Shown: positions 26,061 to 34,411, counted from the stretch's first letter. The stretch is DNA of 45,154 nucleotides from Thermoleophilia bacterium (GCA_025929895.1 JAICPI010000018.1:1-45154), one strand, 5' to 3'. Program-made: numbers and translations. Notes: generated by a model not told the origin, from the sequence alone.

Positions 26061-26894
26061 GTGGTCAAGGGTGCCCTTGCAGCGGCCGTGACGCCGCTCC
26101 GCGACGGCGGAGACGCCCTCGACGAGGGTGCCTTCGCGCCGTACTGCGAGTTCCTCCGCGGCCTCGACGGCGTGCTGGCGCTCGGCACGACGGGGGAGGG
26201 GATCCTGCTCGGAGCCGAGGAGCGCAAGCGCGTCCTCGAGCTGTTCCTCGCCGGCGGGCTGCGCGCGATCGCGCACTGCGGCGCGCAGACGACGTCGACG
26301 ACCGTCGAGCTCGCCGCCCACGCGGTGGAGGCCGGGGCCGCGGGCGTAGCAGTGATCGGGCCGCCGTACTTCCAGCTCGACGAAGACGCGCTGCTCGCGC
26401 ACTTCGCCGCAGCCGCCGCCGCGTGCGCGCCGCTCCCGTTCTACGTCTACGAGTTCGAGCGCGCGAGCGGCTACGCGGTGCCGCTCGACGTGCTCGCGCG
26501 CCTGCGCGAGTTCGCTCCGAACCTCGCGGGGCTGAAGGTCTCGGACGCGCCGTGGGAACGGTTCGCTCCGTACCTCGTCGACGGCCTCGACGTCTTCGTC
26601 GGACCAGAGGCGCTGATCGGCGAGGGGATGCGGGCGGGAGCGGTCGGGGCCGTGTCCGCGCTCGCGGCGGCGTTCCCGGAGCGCGTGGCCGCCGCCGTCC
26701 GCGACCCGGGTGGCAGCGAGGCCGAGGGGCTGGCGGCACTGCGCGCGGGGATCGAGCGGTTCCCGCGCCACGCGGCGCTGAAGCGGGTGCTGGCGCGGCG
26801 CGGCGTGCCGGTTCGCGAGGACGTGCGCGCTCCGCTCCGCGGCCTGCGTGACGACGAGCGAGCCGAGCTGGACCGGTGGCTCGAATCGTCGTAG
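26061..26894 (+). CDS. DapA-like (dihydrodipicolinate synthase family) lyase/deaminase
   Basis: A class-I aldolase of the DHDPS/NAL superfamily, 277 residues. It begins VKGALAAAVTPLRDGGDALDEGAF, has the substrate-carboxylate loop GTTGEG near residue 42, the tyrosine segment PFYVYEF near 130 and the Schiff-base lysine Lys159 in GLKVSD. True DapA usually sits with lysine or cell-wall genes; here the 3' end overlaps a DAO-type FAD oxidase by 19 bases. That pairing suggests a catabolic keto-acid lyase or deaminase, for example on hydroxyproline-like substrates. The substrate is inferred only. Confidence 0.85.
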   Translation: MVKGALAAAVTPLRDGGDALDEGAFAPYCEFLRGLDGVLALGTTGEGILLGAEERKRVLELFLAGGLRAIAHCGAQTTSTTVELAAHAVEAGAAGVAVIGPPYFQLDEDALLAHFAAAAAACAPLPFYVYEFERASGYAVPLDVLARLREFAPNLAGLKVSDAPWERFAPYLVDGLDVFVGPEALIGEGMRAGAVGAVSALAAAFPERVAAAVRDPGGSEAEGLAALRAGIERFPRHAALKRVLARRGVPVREDVRAPLRGLRDDERAELDRWLESS

Positions 26895-27925
26895 CCGGCG
26901 CGGGCGCGATCGGCGCCTCGATCGCGTACCACCTCGCCCTGCGGGGAGCGCGCGACGTCGTCCTCGCGGACGTCGGTGAGGTCGCGTCGGGGGCGACCTC
27001 GAAGGCCATGGGCGGCGTGCGGCAGCAGTTCTCGACCGCCGCGGAGGTGAGGCTCGCGCAGGCGTCGATCCGGTTCTTCGCAGAGCTCGGGCCGCCGTAC
27101 TTCGAGCAGGTGGGGTACCTGTTCCTCGCGACGACCGACGCGGGGCTCGCCGCGCTCGAGGAACGCCGCGGGCTCCAGCACGAGCTGGGCGTTCCGGTGG
27201 AACGCGTCGACCCGGCGCGCGTCGCCGGTCTCGAGGTCGACGACGTCGTCGGCGCCGTCGCGTGCTGGGACGACGGCTGCGCCGACCCCTCCGCGGTCAC
27301 GCGGGAGCTCGTGCGCCGGGCCGTGGAGCGCGGCGTCGACCTGCGCGAGCACGCCGACGCGCTCGACGTCGAGGGCGACGTGTTCGTGATCGCCTGCGGC
27401 CCGCACTCGCAGGAGGTCGCCGCGGCGCGCGGCGTCGAGCTCCCGGTCCGTCCGCTCTGCAGGCAGCTCCTGCTCACGTCGCCCGTGGACGCGCCTGCCG
27501 ACCTGCCGATGGTCGTCGAGGCGGAGACGGGGTTCCACTTCCGGCGCAGGGGCGACCGGCTCGTGCTCGCCATGAGCGACGCGACGCCGAGGTGGAGCTT
27601 CGAGGAGACGGTGGACGAGTCGGTCTTCGGCGACCGGCTCGAGCGGCTCGCCCATCGGTATCCCGTCGCCGCCTCGGCCACGATCGCCGACGCGTGGGCC
27701 GGGCACTACGACATGACGCCGGACGCGCATCCGATCATCGGCTGGGTCGCCGATGGGGTCTACGCTGCCTGCGGCTTCTCGGGGCACGGCTTCATGCAGA
27801 GCCCCGCGGTGGGCGAGGCCGCCGCCGCCGAGCTGCTCGGCGAGAGCCCGCCGTTCGAGCTCGCGCCGTACCGCCTCGAGCGCTTCGCCGGGGAGGCGAC
27901 CTTCCCCGAGACGCTCGTGCTCTGA
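26876..27925 (+). CDS. FAD-dependent oxidoreductase, DAO family
   Basis: A 349-residue amine/amino-acid oxidase-fold protein. The dinucleotide site IVVAGAGAIGASIAYHLALRG is at the N-terminus; the C-terminal FAD segment is AACGFSGHGFMQSPAVGEAAAA, and MTPDAHPIIGW is the typical DAO strand. It is close to sarcosine-oxidase beta or D-amino-acid dehydrogenase-like enzymes, which oxidise secondary or D-amino acids to imines. It overlaps the DapA-like gene by 19 bases. Together they could oxidise an imino acid and then open or deaminate the product; the substrate is not known. Confidence 0.87.
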   Translation: MARIVVAGAGAIGASIAYHLALRGARDVVLADVGEVASGATSKAMGGVRQQFSTAAEVRLAQASIRFFAELGPPYFEQVGYLFLATTDAGLAALEERRGLQHELGVPVERVDPARVAGLEVDDVVGAVACWDDGCADPSAVTRELVRRAVERGVDLREHADALDVEGDVFVIACGPHSQEVAAARGVELPVRPLCRQLLLTSPVDAPADLPMVVEAETGFHFRRRGDRLVLAMSDATPRWSFEETVDESVFGDRLERLAHRYPVAASATIADAWAGHYDMTPDAHPIIGWVADGVYAACGFSGHGFMQSPAVGEAAAAELLGESPPFELAPYRLERFAGEATFPETLVL

Positions 27926-27939
27926 GTCGCGATCGCGGC

Positions 27940-27945
27940 TACGCT
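27940..27945 (+). promoter_or_regulatory. -10 box TACGCT
   Basis: TACGCT ends 9 bases before GTG 27955, with no ribosome-binding site. Confidence 0.45.
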
Positions 27946-27954
27946 CAGCGCCTG

Positions 27955-29628
27955 GTGCGTCGAAGGCTCGGGCACGTCTCGCTCCTCGCGGTCGCCGCCT
28001 TCGGCTGCCTCGGCTCCTCGCCCGCACGCTCCGACGCCGAGTCGCTCGTGCTCAGCGCGAGCGTCGCCCTCCCCGACGGAGCCGCCGCGAGCGCGGCTCG
28101 TCCCTTCGCGCGCGCGGAGCCTGCGACGCCGGCTGCACTGGGGATCGTCGGCCCGACGCGAAGCTGGCCGAGCCTCGACGCCGAGCGAAACCGCCTCTAC
28201 GCGAAGCCGTTCACGCGCGCGGCGAGCGGGACCCGGGTCGAGATCTGGGTGGCGAAGAATCTCCTCTTCCCGGCGGGCGACTGCCGCAACATCGTCGAGG
28301 CGCGGCGGCGCGTCGCCGTCACCAAGGCGCAGGCGACCTACCTCGCGCGCGAGTTCGACCGCGTGATCTTCCCGCGGCAGCGCGCGATCTTCGGGACCCC
28401 CCGGACGCGCGACGGTCGCCGGGCGCTCGAGCGCGGCCTCGGCCCGCTCCAGCGCGGGACGAAGACGATCGTCCTCGTCGACAACATCCGCGACGCGAAC
28501 TTCTACGACCGGAACAACTCGAGGAACACGCCCTACATCGCGGGGTTCCACGCGCCCGACGTGAGCGCCGCGGTCGACCGCAACGTCGTCACGATCGACG
28601 GGTTCGACTGGCGGCATCGGCTCGGAGCGAGCCCGCCGCACGCGCCGGTCCCCGGGAACAACTGCACGAGCGCGCCGGCGCGCCCGTTCCTCTACGAGGG
28701 GACGCTGGCCCACGAGTACCAGCATCTCCTCCAGAGCGGCAGGGGCTCGGACCTCGACTGGATCGACGAGGGGCTCGCGGACTTCGCGCAGACCCTCGCC
28801 GGCTACGCCCACCCGTCTCGCCGCATCGACGAGCTCGGGTTCGACTCGCACGTGCAGTGTGTCCTCGGCTGGCTCAGCGTGCAGACGCGCTTCAACCCGC
28901 AGCCGCGGCCCGGAGGCCCGGAGAACTCGCTCACCCGCTGGGGCGACGAGGGCGACGAGGAGATCCTGTGCGACTACGGCGCTGCCTACACGTTCATGCA
29001 CTTCCTGGCCGACCGGCACGGCACCGGTGCGGCGGGCGCGCTCTTCCGCGACCCGGCGCAGGGGCTCGACGGCGTCGGCAGCGTGCTCACGCAGCTCGGA
29101 GCGGCCGAGGATCCGCTCGCACTGATGCACGACTGGTCGGCGATGCTCGCGCTGGACGCAGTCCTCGACCGTGGGACGCCGCTGCGCGTCGGCGACTCGC
29201 AGCGCTTCCGGAGCGGCACGCTCGACGCGTCGATCAACTGGGACAACCCGGATACGTACGCGACCCCGGGCGCGCCGCCGAACGGCTCCGACTTCGTGCG
29301 CCTGCGCGACGCGGGCGGCCGCTTCCTCGGGGCGGGCGAGCTCCAGTCGCTCGAGTTCAGCGGCACGGCCCAGGCCAGGCGGGGGCTCGGCTACACGGTG
29401 CAGCTCGTGGGCTACGGGACCGACCCGGCGGTGCCCGCGACGCAGGTCACGCTCCAGCTCGCCGGCGGCCTCACCGGGGCGCTCGACGCCGACGCCCTCC
29501 GCGCGCTGTTCGATCCCCGCGCGGACGTCGTCGCCGCGATCGTCACCTACGACGACCCGGAGGAGTCGACCTCCCGCCCGGGGCGCTACACCCTGTCCGT
29601 CGACGGCGTCGCCCAGCCGGGCGGCTAG
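27955..29628 (+). CDS. Secreted HExxH metallopeptidase-like protein
   Basis: An exported protein of 557 residues. The N-terminus RRRLGHVSLLAVAAFGCLGSS is a signal peptide, possibly a lipoprotein signal at Cys18. The zinc motif HEYQH (near base 28710) is followed about 17 residues later by WIDEGLADFAQ, whose Glu is the likely third ligand, a gluzincin layout like the M30 (hyicolysin) family. FMHFLADRHG and a C-terminal beta-rich region (from about residue 440) follow. GTG 27955 was chosen because it gives an intact signal peptide and has TACGCT at near-leaderless spacing. Its TAG stop coincides with the left CTAG end of the structured element, so that element may have set the end of the gene. 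Confidence 0.8.
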   Translation: MRRRLGHVSLLAVAAFGCLGSSPARSDAESLVLSASVALPDGAAASAARPFARAEPATPAALGIVGPTRSWPSLDAERNRLYAKPFTRAASGTRVEIWVAKNLLFPAGDCRNIVEARRRVAVTKAQATYLAREFDRVIFPRQRAIFGTPRTRDGRRALERGLGPLQRGTKTIVLVDNIRDANFYDRNNSRNTPYIAGFHAPDVSAAVDRNVVTIDGFDWRHRLGASPPHAPVPGNNCTSAPARPFLYEGTLAHEYQHLLQSGRGSDLDWIDEGLADFAQTLAGYAHPSRRIDELGFDSHVQCVLGWLSVQTRFNPQPRPGGPENSLTRWGDEGDEEILCDYGAAYTFMHFLADRHGTGAAGALFRDPAQGLDGVGSVLTQLGAAEDPLALMHDWSAMLALDAVLDRGTPLRVGDSQRFRSGTLDASINWDNPDTYATPGAPPNGSDFVRLRDAGGRFLGAGELQSLEFSGTAQARRGLGYTVQLVGYGTDPAVPATQVTLQLAGGLTGALDADALRALFDPRADVVAAIVTYDDPEESTSRPGRYTLSVDGVAQPGG

Positions 29629-29792
29629 GAGGGTTTGGCGGAAGGGGCCTCGTCGTCGGGGTGCGCTGGGGGTCGCGAGGCAAGGACGCAGGGAGCCCTC
29701 GTACCTGGAGCTACGGGGGCGACTGAGGACGCGGCATCGCGGCGTCCAGCGCGGCCCGGCGGCACAGCGCCTGTTTCGTCAAGCCCTCCTAG
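29625..29792. repeat. 168-base CTAG-bounded structured element (MITE-like or ncRNA)
   Basis: The ends CTAGGAGGGTTTGGCGGAA (29625-29643) and TTTCGTCAAGCCCTCCTAG (29774-29792) pair over 19 positions: 16 Watson-Crick and 3 G-U wobbles, no mismatch. Inside are three more hairpins: CCTCG/CGAGG (29648-29680), a 9-bp stem with one G-U pair (29695-29703 with 29712-29720, loop CCTGGAGC) and GGACGC/GCGTCC (29727-29747). There is no open frame of note. Wobbles instead of mismatches favour RNA folding; CTAG at both ends, followed by another CTAG, also fits a small non-autonomous mobile element. It fills almost the whole gap between the protease and cupin genes. Confidence 0.7.
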
Positions 29793-29799
29793 CTAGGGC

Positions 29800-30159
29800 T
29801 CAGCCCCAGGACGGCGGCTCGTACTTCCCCTCGAGCGGCGCGCCGATCACGAGGAAGACCATCCCGTCGGGGCCGGAGACGGGAACCCGGCTCGGCTCCG
29901 GATCGATCCGGACGAATCGGCCCTCGCGCAGCTCGACCTCCTCGCCGTCGATCCGCATCAGGCCGGAGCCGCGCACGCAGAAGAAGACCTCCTCGTGGCC
30001 GGACTCGCGCTCGTCGTGCTCGTGGCCCGTGTGGTTCGGCGGGAAGTCGAAGTAGTTGAACCCGAACGCGCGCGCACCGAGGGCCTTTCGGACCATCCGG
30101 ACGACGCCTCCCGGGCCTCGCGGCTCGAGCTCCGAAACGTCGGCGACGTCATAGCCCAC
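29800..30159 (-). CDS. Small cupin protein
   Basis: A 119-residue single-domain cupin. The metal-binding motif lies around HTGHEHDERESGHEEVFFCVRGSG near residue 45, with several His and a Glu suitable for a divalent metal; the second cupin motif is in GRFVRIDPEPSRVPVSG. GTG 30159 starts 2 bases after the carboxyltransferase stop, so the two genes are one operon. Cupins of this size are often isomerases, dioxygenases or sugar/acid-binding proteins; the role here is unknown. Confidence 0.82.
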   Translation of the reverse strand: MGYDVADVSELEPRGPGGVVRMVRKALGARAFGFNYFDFPPNHTGHEHDERESGHEEVFFCVRGSGLMRIDGEEVELREGRFVRIDPEPSRVPVSGPDGMVFLVIGAPLEGKYEPPSWG

Positions 30160-30161
30160 GG

Positions 30162-31724
30162 CTACATCCGGAAGACGCCGAACGTCGTCTCGGGGATCGG
30201 CGCGTTCAGCGCGGCCGAGATCCCGAGCGCGAGCACGCGCCGGGTGTCGAGCGGGTCGATGATCCCGTCGTCCCAGAGGCGCGCGGTCGAGTGGTACGGG
30301 TTGCCCTCGCGCTCGTACTTGTCGCGGATCTCGTCGGGGTCGGCGTCCCCGACCATCGTCAGCACCGTCGCGGCCTGCTCGCCGCCCATCACGGAGATGC
30401 GCGCGTTCGGCCACATCCACAGCTGTCGCGGCTCGTAGGCCCGGCCGCACATCGCGTAGTTCCCCGCGCCGAACGAGCCGCCGATCACGACGGTGAACTT
30501 CGGCACCTGCGCGTTCGCGACCGCCATCACCATCTTTGCGCCGTCGCGCGCGATCCCGCCCTCCTCGTACTCCTTGCCGACCATGAACCCGGTGATGTTC
30601 TGGAGGAAGACGAGCGGGACCCGGCGCTTGCAGCAGAGCTCGACGAAGTGCGCGCCCTTCTGCGCGGACTCGGCGAAGAGCACGCCGTTGTTGGCCACGA
30701 TCCCGACGGGGTAGCCCTCGATCCGCGCGAACCCGCAGACGAGCGTGTCGCCGTAGAGCGCCTTGAACTCGGCGAAGCGGGAGCCGTCGACGATGCGGGC
30801 GACGATCTCGCGGGGGTCGACCTGCGTGCGGTGGTCGTCGGGGATCAGCCCGTAGAGCTCTTCGGGGCTCGCAGCCGGAGGCTCCGAGCGCGCGACGTCC
30901 CAGGGCGCAGGCGGCTTGGCGACGTGCAGGTTGCGGACGATCTGGCGGACGAGCGCGAGCGCGTGCTCGTCGCTCGTCGCGTAGTGGTCGGCCACGCCCG
31001 AGCGGCGGGCGTGCACGTCGGCGCCGCCGAGCTCCTCCGCGCTGACGTCCTGCCCGGTCGCCGCCTTCACGAGCGGCGGGCCGCCGATGAAGATCGTCCC
31101 CGTCCCGCGCACGATCACCGTCTCCTCGCTCATCGCGGGCACGTACGCGCCGCCCGCCGTGCAGGAGCCCATCACGGACGCGATCTGCGCGATCCCCGCC
31201 GCAGACAGGTTCGCCTGGTTGAAGAAGATGCGGCCGAAGTGGTCGCGGTCCGGGAACACCTCGTCCTGCAGCGGGAGGAAGGCGCCGCCCGAGTCCACGA
31301 GGTAGACGCACGGGAGCCGGTTCTGCGCCGCCACCTCCTGCGCGCGAAGGTGCTTCTTCACGGTGAGCGGGAAGTACGAGCCGCCCTTCACCGTCGCGTC
31401 GTTCGCGACGATCACGCACTCGCGCCCTTCCACGACGCCGATCCCCGTCACGATCCCGGCGCTCGGGGCGTCGCCGCCGTAGAGGTCCCACGCGGCGAGG
31501 GCGTTCAGCTCGAGGAACGAGGTGTCGGGGTCGACGAGGCGGTCGATGCGCTCGCGCGCCGTCAGCTTTCCGCGCGCGCGGTGCCGCTCGAGCGCCTTCT
31601 CGCCGCCGCCGCGCGCCACGAGCGCCGTGCGCTCCCGGAGCTCGGCGACGAGCTCCTCCATCCGGGCCTGCCGACGCTCGAAGTCAGCCGACTCGCGCTC
31701 GGCCTGCGAGGTCAGCACTGCCAT
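30162..31724 (-). CDS. Acyl-CoA carboxylase beta subunit (methylcrotonyl-CoA type)
   Basis: The carboxyltransferase subunit, 520 residues. It resembles methylcrotonyl-CoA carboxylase beta: [72 protein letters not shown] and [12 protein letters not shown] are characteristic. It takes carboxybiotin from the alpha subunit at 22524-24143, about 6 kb away on the same strand, in leucine breakdown. Start ATG 31724 has TAGGCT 8 bases upstream, inside the 3' end of the response-regulator gene that it overlaps by 41 bases. Confidence 0.93.
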   Translation of the reverse strand: MAVLTSQAERESADFERRQARMEELVAELRERTALVARGGGEKALERHRARGKLTARERIDRLVDPDTSFLELNALAAWDLYGGDAPSAGIVTGIGVVEGRECVIVANDATVKGGSYFPLTVKKHLRAQEVAAQNRLPCVYLVDSGGAFLPLQDEVFPDRDHFGRIFFNQANLSAAGIAQIASVMGSCTAGGAYVPAMSEETVIVRGTGTIFIGGPPLVKAATGQDVSAEELGGADVHARRSGVADHYATSDEHALALVRQIVRNLHVAKPPAPWDVARSEPPAASPEELYGLIPDDHRTQVDPREIVARIVDGSRFAEFKALYGDTLVCGFARIEGYPVGIVANNGVLFAESAQKGAHFVELCCKRRVPLVFLQNITGFMVGKEYEEGGIARDGAKMVMAVANAQVPKFTVVIGGSFGAGNYAMCGRAYEPRQLWMWPNARISVMGGEQAATVLTMVGDADPDEIRDKYEREGNPYHSTARLWDDGIIDPLDTRRVLALGISAALNAPIPETTFGVFRM

Positions 31725-32112
31725 CCGCGCTGAGCCTAGCGCTCGCCCCGGCCACCGACAGGATCGCCGGGACGAGCGCCTCGCCGATCCGGTCCTTCGT
31801 CAGGAAGCCGAGGGCGCCGGCCTCGCTCGCGAGCTGCGACTTCTCGGCGTCGCCCGAGGCGGTGAGGACGATGACCGACGTGCCGAGCCCGAGCTCGCAG
31901 AGGCGCCTCGTGGCGGCGAAACCGTCCAGGTGCGGCATCTCCACGTCCATCAGCACGATGTCGGGACAGAGCGTGGCGGAGAGCGCGACGGCCTCGAGCC
32001 CGTCCGCCGCGGTGCCGACGACCTCGATCCCGCCGGCGCCGGCGAGGAGGGCCTCCAGGGTCTTCGCGAACAGCGAGTGGTCGTCCGCGATCAGCACCCG
32101 AATCGAGCCCAC
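31684..32112 (-). CDS. Stand-alone response-regulator receiver protein
   Basis: A 142-residue CheY-like domain: acidic pocket ADDH, phospho-acceptor Asp in [12 protein letters not shown] near residue 54, conserved Thr in VLTASGD and Lys in FLTKDR. No DNA-binding or enzymatic output domain follows; the tail after residue 120 is Ala-rich ([15 protein letters not shown]) and overlaps the carboxyltransferase gene start by 41 bases. No histidine kinase is in the window, so its partner is elsewhere. It may be a phosphate sink or an adaptor, or a LuxR-type regulator that lost its output domain. Confidence 0.85.
   Translation of the reverse strand: MGSIRVLIADDHSLFAKTLEALLAGAGGIEVVGTAADGLEAVALSATLCPDIVLMDVEMPHLDGFAATRRLCELGLGTSVIVLTASGDAEKSQLASEAGALGFLTKDRIGEALVPAILSVAGASARLSADGSADLAGRARVG
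31733..31738 (-). promoter_or_regulatory. -10 box TAGGCT of the carboxyltransferase gene
   Basis: On the minus strand TAGGCT ends 8 bases before ATG 31724, inside the receiver coding region, which allows separate transcription of the carboxylase/cupin pair. Confidence 0.5.
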
Positions 32113-32151
32113 GGGCCTACAACGCGCCGCGCCGGGATTCGGTTACTGCCC

Positions 32152-33447
32152 TTAGCTCCGGACGAAGACGGCCGTCACCCGCGAGGCGGCGGCCATCCGG
32201 ACCGTGCAGGTCGGGCGCGTCCCGCGGCAGGCACCCGTCCAGCGCGTGAAGCGCCACCCCCGGGCCGCGCTCGCGCGCAGGGCCACCGGCAGCCCTTGGA
32301 CGACCTGGCGCGCGCAGCTCCGCGTGCAGCGCAGGCCCTCGGCGCGGACCGTCCCGCGCCCCGTCACCCGGACCGTGAGCCGCCGGAGCGGCCGGAAGAT
32401 CGCGCCCACCTCGCCCGAGGCGGTCACGTCGAGGAGGCACGAGGGCTGGCGCTCCGTGGCGCACGGTCCGGTCCAGCCGGCGAAGCCGAAGCCCGCGCCC
32501 GCCTGAGCGGCGAGCTGCACCGCGGTGCCGCCGTCCCACTCCGTCAGGCAGACGGCCGTGCACCCCTGCCCGTCCGGCTCCGAGCCGATCAGGCCGCGGC
32601 CGGTCACGCGCAGCGTCACGGCGAGCTGGGCCGCCGGGTCGAGCAGCCACGCCGAGTTGCGCACGTCGAAGAGGGGCCCGCCGTGGCCGTAGTAGTCGTC
32701 GCGTCCGAGGTCGAGCCGGGCCTCGTCGAGGAAGCCTCCCTCGTAGAAGGCCGCCATCAGGTCGGCGCCGCCGTCGCAGACATGGCCGCTCTGGCAGGCG
32801 TGGGAGGCGAAGTCGGAGACCGCGCCGAAGGCGTGGACCAGCTCGTGGGCCGCGACCCACGCCGCCCCGCGTCCCTCCCCGACCGTGACCTCGCAGCTCG
32901 AGCGCAGGTACACGACGGCGTAGGAGGGGCCGCGCGACTCACGGCCGGCACCGGTGCCGCAGACGCCGTCGTCCACGACGGGGCCGTCGTAGAAGACGAC
33001 GTACTTCTTGTCGAAGTCCCCGAGGCGAAGGGCCGCGAGGTCGTCGACGACGGCCTCGAACCGCGAGGCGGCGTCGACGTAAGCCGAGGCCGGGCGCGGC
33101 AGCCGCACCGAGGTGAGGTCGAGGAGCCCCATCCTCGTGTCGCACCCGGGGAAGTCGAAGAGGTCGAAACGAGGCGCGCGCGTCGGGTCTTCGCGGCGCC
33201 ACCAGGCGTCGATCGCAGCGATGTCCGTCGCGATCGGCGAGGCCAGCTCCGCGAAGCGATCCTGGCCGTCGGCCGGCAGCGCGTAGACCACGTGGATCTG
33301 AGGTCCACCCAGGCGGTCGCGGAGCCGGTCGGACGCGGAGACGTCGTTCCCGCACCAGCGGACGGGGGCGACTGCGGCCGAAGAGGTGGGCGCGACGCCG
33401 AGCGCCGCCGCGACGGCGGCGAAGACGAGGAGCGCGCGCACGCGCAC
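32152..33447 (-). CDS. Secreted HExxH protein with two InlB-B-like repeats
   Basis: An exported protein of 431 residues. Signal peptide: VRVRALLVFAAVAAALGVAPTSSA. The zinc-type motif HELVH lies near residue 210 in AAWVAAHELVHAFGAV, followed by HACQSGHVCDGGADLM, where a third ligand may lie. The C-terminal 150 residues contain two Flg_new_2/InlB-B-like repeats, each with GxGxI or GTV strands, paired Cys and F-x-x-W-T-G-x-C (FAGWTGPC and FTRWTGAC). These modules usually bind cell surfaces or polymers. GTG 33447 begins directly at the signal peptide. It is divergent from the coiled-coil gene across 30 bases. Confidence 0.75.
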   Translation of the reverse strand: MRVRALLVFAAVAAALGVAPTSSAAVAPVRWCGNDVSASDRLRDRLGGPQIHVVYALPADGQDRFAELASPIATDIAAIDAWWRREDPTRAPRFDLFDFPGCDTRMGLLDLTSVRLPRPASAYVDAASRFEAVVDDLAALRLGDFDKKYVVFYDGPVVDDGVCGTGAGRESRGPSYAVVYLRSSCEVTVGEGRGAAWVAAHELVHAFGAVSDFASHACQSGHVCDGGADLMAAFYEGGFLDEARLDLGRDDYYGHGGPLFDVRNSAWLLDPAAQLAVTLRVTGRGLIGSEPDGQGCTAVCLTEWDGGTAVQLAAQAGAGFGFAGWTGPCATERQPSCLLDVTASGEVGAIFRPLRRLTVRVTGRGTVRAEGLRCTRSCARQVVQGLPVALRASAARGWRFTRWTGACRGTRPTCTVRMAAASRVTAVFVRS

Positions 33448-33477
33448 ACTGTGCCAGAGCTCTGTGAAGATCAGCTC

Positions 33478-34185
33478 GTGGCGGACGAGGTCGACGAGCT
33501 CTACGCGCTTCCCTTGGACGAGTTCACGGCAGCGCGGAACGCCCTCGCGAAGCGGACCGGCGACGACTCGATCAAGCAGCTGAAGAAGCCGTCGGTCGCG
33601 GCGTGGGCGGTGAACCAGCTCGCACGCAGGCGCGAGGTCGACCTGCGGCGCCTGCTTCGAGCCGGCGAGGCGCTCGAGGCCGGGCAGACCGAGGCCGTCC
33701 GAGGCGGCGACCAGCAGGCGTTCGAGCGCGCGCGGCGCGACGAGCGCGACGCCGTCCGGCGGCTGCGCGCGGCAGCGGCCGACCTGCTCGAGCACGGCGG
33801 GCATCCCTCGTCCGACCAGACGCTCGAGCGGGTCGCGAAGACGCTGCACGCCGGCGCGGCGACGGACGAGGGCCGGCAGGCGCTGCGAGACGGCCGCCTC
33901 GCCGAGGAGCTCGAGCCGCAGGGATTCGACGCGCTCGCCGCGCTCGCGGACAGCGTCACCCCCCGCCGGAAGCGGCCGAAGCAGGAGCGGGCGCCGAGCG
34001 AGGCCCAGCGGCGGCGCGCGGAGCAGGCGCGCGAGGCCGCCGCGGAAGCGCGCCGCGAAGCGGACGAGGCGGCCGCAGAGCTGGACGCGGCGGAGCGGGA
34101 GGTCGAGCGTGCGCGCAAGACCGCCGAGCGAGCAGCCGCGAAGGCCGAGCGCCTCGAGGCGAAAGCGCGCGAGTCGGCGACGTAG
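33478..34185 (+). CDS. Coiled-coil protein of unknown function
   Basis: A 235-residue protein starting VADEVDELYALPLDEFTAARNALAKR and a conserved-looking LKKPSVAAWAVNQLARR near residue 40. The C-terminal 80 residues are Ala/Arg/Glu-rich with long heptad patterns (RREADEAAAELDAAEREV), a clear coiled coil. GTG 33478 was preferred over 33451 because the conserved N-terminal segment begins there. I have seen similar hypothetical proteins in actinobacteria, but no function is known. A large hairpin follows the stop directly. Confidence 0.75.
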   Translation: MADEVDELYALPLDEFTAARNALAKRTGDDSIKQLKKPSVAAWAVNQLARRREVDLRRLLRAGEALEAGQTEAVRGGDQQAFERARRDERDAVRRLRAAAADLLEHGGHPSSDQTLERVAKTLHAGAATDEGRQALRDGRLAEELEPQGFDALAALADSVTPRRKRPKQERAPSEAQRRRAEQAREAAAEARREADEAAAELDAAEREVERARKTAERAAAKAERLEAKARESAT

Positions 34186-34258
34186 CCCTCCGCGGCGCAC
34201 AGGAAAGGCCCGGCAAGTGGTCCGGGCCGAACCTCTCCGCAAGCCGCGCCGCGGAGGG
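34186..34258. other. Nested structured RNA element, 73 bases
   Basis: CCCTCCGCGGCGC (34186-34198) pairs perfectly over 13 bp with GCGCCGCGGAGGG (34246-34258). Inside, GGCCCGG (34207-34213) and CCGGGCC (34222-34228) form a 7-bp hairpin with loop CAAGTGGT. AGG/CCT can add a short helix, leaving an AAA/GAA internal loop and a 3' bulge CTCCGCAAGCC. It begins at the base after the TAG of the coiled-coil gene. It could be a terminator, a small RNA or an orphan regulatory RNA. Confidence 0.6.
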
Positions 34259-34347
34259 CGCGCGAACTATGGCACAGCGCCGGTATTTGCGGCCCGCCGC
34301 GAGCGGAACGGGTTTCCCTCCGGGGCGCTCGTGGCAAGGCTGAAGGA

Positions 34348-34397
34348 GTCGGGGATCAGGTGCGACCCTGGCCGCAGGGACTCGCCCTGACCCCGAC
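34348..34397. repeat. REP-like hairpin, GGGGTCAGG-core
   Basis: GTCGGGGATCAGG (34348-34360) pairs with CCTGACCCCGAC (34386-34397) with one bulged base. Inside, GCGA/TCGC and CCCTG/CAGGG extend the stem to a GCCG loop, for about 21 bp in total. A third palindrome type, different from those at 2.2 kb and 18.6 kb. Confidence 0.7.
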
Positions 34398-34411
34398 ACC
34401 ACCGTCGTCAA

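Noticed and set aside
26061-26894. Lysine-pathway dapA
   Set aside because: The family call is right, but the neighbour is an oxidase and no lysine or cell-wall genes are near; a biosynthetic role is not supported.
34186-34258. Possible c-di-GMP-I riboswitch (CACAGG and CGCAAGCC segments)
   Set aside because: The GNRA loop and its receptor helix are missing, and no gene follows closely on the same strand.
34269-34343. 24-codon frame starting ATGGCACAGCGC
   Set aside because: Too short, no ribosome-binding site or box at the expected spacing, and lies within hairpin-rich non-coding sequence.
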